A DNA stretch of 13,890 bases, taken from Candidatus Parvarchaeota archaeon (lineage in GTDB: Archaea > Nanobdellota > Nanobdellia > Parvarchaeales > Parvarchaeaceae). The DNA lies in NCBI GenBank assembly GCA_023378805.1, contig JAMCSQ010000037.1, forward strand, positions 1 through 13,890, in the 5' to 3' direction. Below the pieces are notes generated by a model. That model was not told where the DNA came from. It did not search any database and was given only the letters and a program-made list of their open reading frames with translations. The position numbers and the translations under genes are program-made. Positions 13,051 through 13,890 of this stretch are shown here, piece by piece (position 1 is the stretch's first letter; each line of letters opens with the position of its first letter).

Positions 13051-13069
13051 CTCTGCTTTTAATCTAACT

Positions 13070-13723
13070 ATGAAAGGGCAGTTTTCATTTGAGTTCATAA
13101 TAGACGTTTCATTCGTTTTGATTTTGATAGCCTTTATAGCGGTTTTCTTTACTCACATTTCAGCTGGCAATCCTACTGTTTCTAACATGAACGGAATATG
13201 CTATGAACTAGCGGATTCGATAAATTCAATGGCTACCTCCAATAACTTGCAGACAATTCAGTATCTTCCTCTGCTTACATTTACTAAATTTGAAAACTAC
13301 ACAATAAACGTATCTAATGGAATAATAATAATCTATGAAAGTTCTCTTTATGGAGGTAAGTTGCTAGCAGGGCAGGATTTAACTTCATGCGGTGCAAATA
13401 CTATGCTTACTGAAAATGAGTCTTTTGGGTTGTCAAACCTTGCATTATACACAAATTCTAGTTATACGGCAGTAGCATATGAATATGCAAATTACTCAGA
13501 TAATCTACCGAATTACATATTTGTAGGAGGCTTTACAGGGAAAGTTAATTTATCTTTAGATTATCCAAATGGCACTGCAGTTACTTTACTACAGCAGAAT
13601 TCACCATTTACATACTTCGCAAATACAAAGTTAGTAGCATTGCCTAGTGGTATTTACAATTATGTAGCAGAAAGCGTTAGCAATCCAAAAATCTACGTTG
13701 ATTTGCCTTTTTCGATAGGTTAA
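13070..13723 (+). CDS. Class III signal peptide (pilin-like) secreted protein, 217 aa
   Basis: The start MKGQFSFEFIIDVSFVLILI is a class III signal peptide: Lys-Gly, then Gln-Phe-Ser-Phe-Glu, followed by a hydrophobic helix to about residue 29. Cleavage after the Gly is expected. The mature part, some 210 residues, is beta-rich and Asn/Tyr/Ser-rich with many N-x-S/T sequons and two cysteines (ICYE and TSCG), which could form one disulfide. The family is not recognised beyond the N-terminus, and its length is that of a larger pilin or an archaeal surface subunit. It lies 44 bp before a second, more typical KGQSALEY pilin gene, and the two may form one pilus-like structure. Confidence 0.83.
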   Translation: MKGQFSFEFIIDVSFVLILIAFIAVFFTHISAGNPTVSNMNGICYELADSINSMATSNNLQTIQYLPLLTFTKFENYTINVSNGIIIIYESSLYGGKLLAGQDLTSCGANTMLTENESFGLSNLALYTNSSYTAVAYEYANYSDNLPNYIFVGGFTGKVNLSLDYPNGTAVTLLQQNSPFTYFANTKLVALPSGIYNYVAESVSNPKIYVDLPFSIG

Positions 13724-13738
13724 TTATATAAAATAATG

Positions 13739-13746
13739 TTTAAATA
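13739..13746 (+). promoter_or_regulatory. TATA-like box of the last pilin gene
   Basis: TTTAAATA lies 22-29 bp upstream of the ATG at 13768, the spacing for a leaderless archaeal message. The gene therefore probably has its own promoter although it follows the preceding pilin-like gene by only 44 bp. Confidence 0.5.
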
Positions 13747-13767
13747 TCATCATTTTGTATTATCATA

Positions 13768-13890
13768 ATGGCAAAAGGACAGTCAGCATTAGAATACATG
13801 ATGACTTATGGTTGGGCAATACTGATCATAGTTATCGTAGCTGTAATCCTGTACTCTATGGGTATTTTCAACCCTAGAGCAAGTGTAACC
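13768..13890 (+). CDS. Class III signal peptide pilin-like protein (3' end missing)
   Basis: Forty-one codons are present before the window ends. The start MAKGQSALEYMMTYGWAILI is the most conserved archaeal class III signal peptide: KGQSALEY(L/M)MTYGWAIL recurs, from memory, in many euryarchaeal and DPANN pilin-like proteins. Cleavage is expected between Gly4 and Gln5, with Glu9 at +5, and the helix continues to about residue 31. The next residues, MGIFNPRAS, are also typical. The C-terminal domain is outside the window, so the size and pilus type are unknown. Confidence 0.85.
   Translation, partial: MAKGQSALEYMMTYGWAILIIVIVAVILYSMGIFNPRASVT

Noticed and set aside
1..13890. CRISPR arrays, tandem DNA repeats or integration sites
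   Set aside because: No regularly spaced direct repeats were seen on reading, and the tRNA-Thr 3' end has no obvious second copy nearby.

Overview
The window looks like chromosomal DNA of a small-genome, AT-rich archaeon. Archaeal markers are ribosomal protein L15e, separate SecF and SecD in the order secF-secD, three proteins with the archaeal class III signal peptide KGQ-x-(S/A)-x-E, TATA-like boxes 20-30 bp upstream of start codons (leaderless transcription), and a tRNA-Thr without encoded CCA and with a U73 discriminator. Short, tightly overlapping genes, a short L15e and Asn-rich surface proteins carrying an LPSGYTW-type motif suggest a DPANN lineage such as Parvarchaeota/Micrarchaeota (ARMAN). 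That placement is inference.

Positions 1-4031 (minus strand) hold a five-gene run. Reading from 4031 down, these are a 169-aa Cys-rich protein, a 53-aa single-membrane-segment protein, a 296-aa and a 492-aa Cys-rich protein, and the N-terminal 315 residues of a surface protein that continues beyond the window. All have an N-terminal membrane segment and, except the 53-aa protein, a large predicted exterior domain. This looks like an undescribed cell-surface assembly.

Positions 4032-4479 contain no intact gene. They hold about 340 nt of highly structured sequence with the right-end signature of IS200/IS605-type TnpB elements and a TnpB-like C-terminal coding remnant, so it is a TnpB-less omega-RNA-like or PATE-like element. 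Next come L15e, a class III pilin-like protein, tRNA-Thr(CGT) and a MinD/ParA ATPase translationally coupled to a zinc ribbon (all minus strand). Divergent from the ATPase is a plus-strand protein that resembles the tRNA thiolase TtuA with its PP-loop centre missing.

Positions 7276-12214 are one compact minus-strand operon: secF, secD (with a PDZ-like insertion), a GalT-like HIT protein without the catalytic HPH, a membrane-anchored exterior protein, a membrane-anchored thioredoxin-fold protein (CRTC), and a winged-helix protein. The layout suggests a module for secretion, oxidative folding and envelope maintenance that could serve the Cys-rich surface proteins. Upstream is a possible nuclease-fold protein of unknown function, divergent from two class III pilin-like genes, the last cut by the window end.
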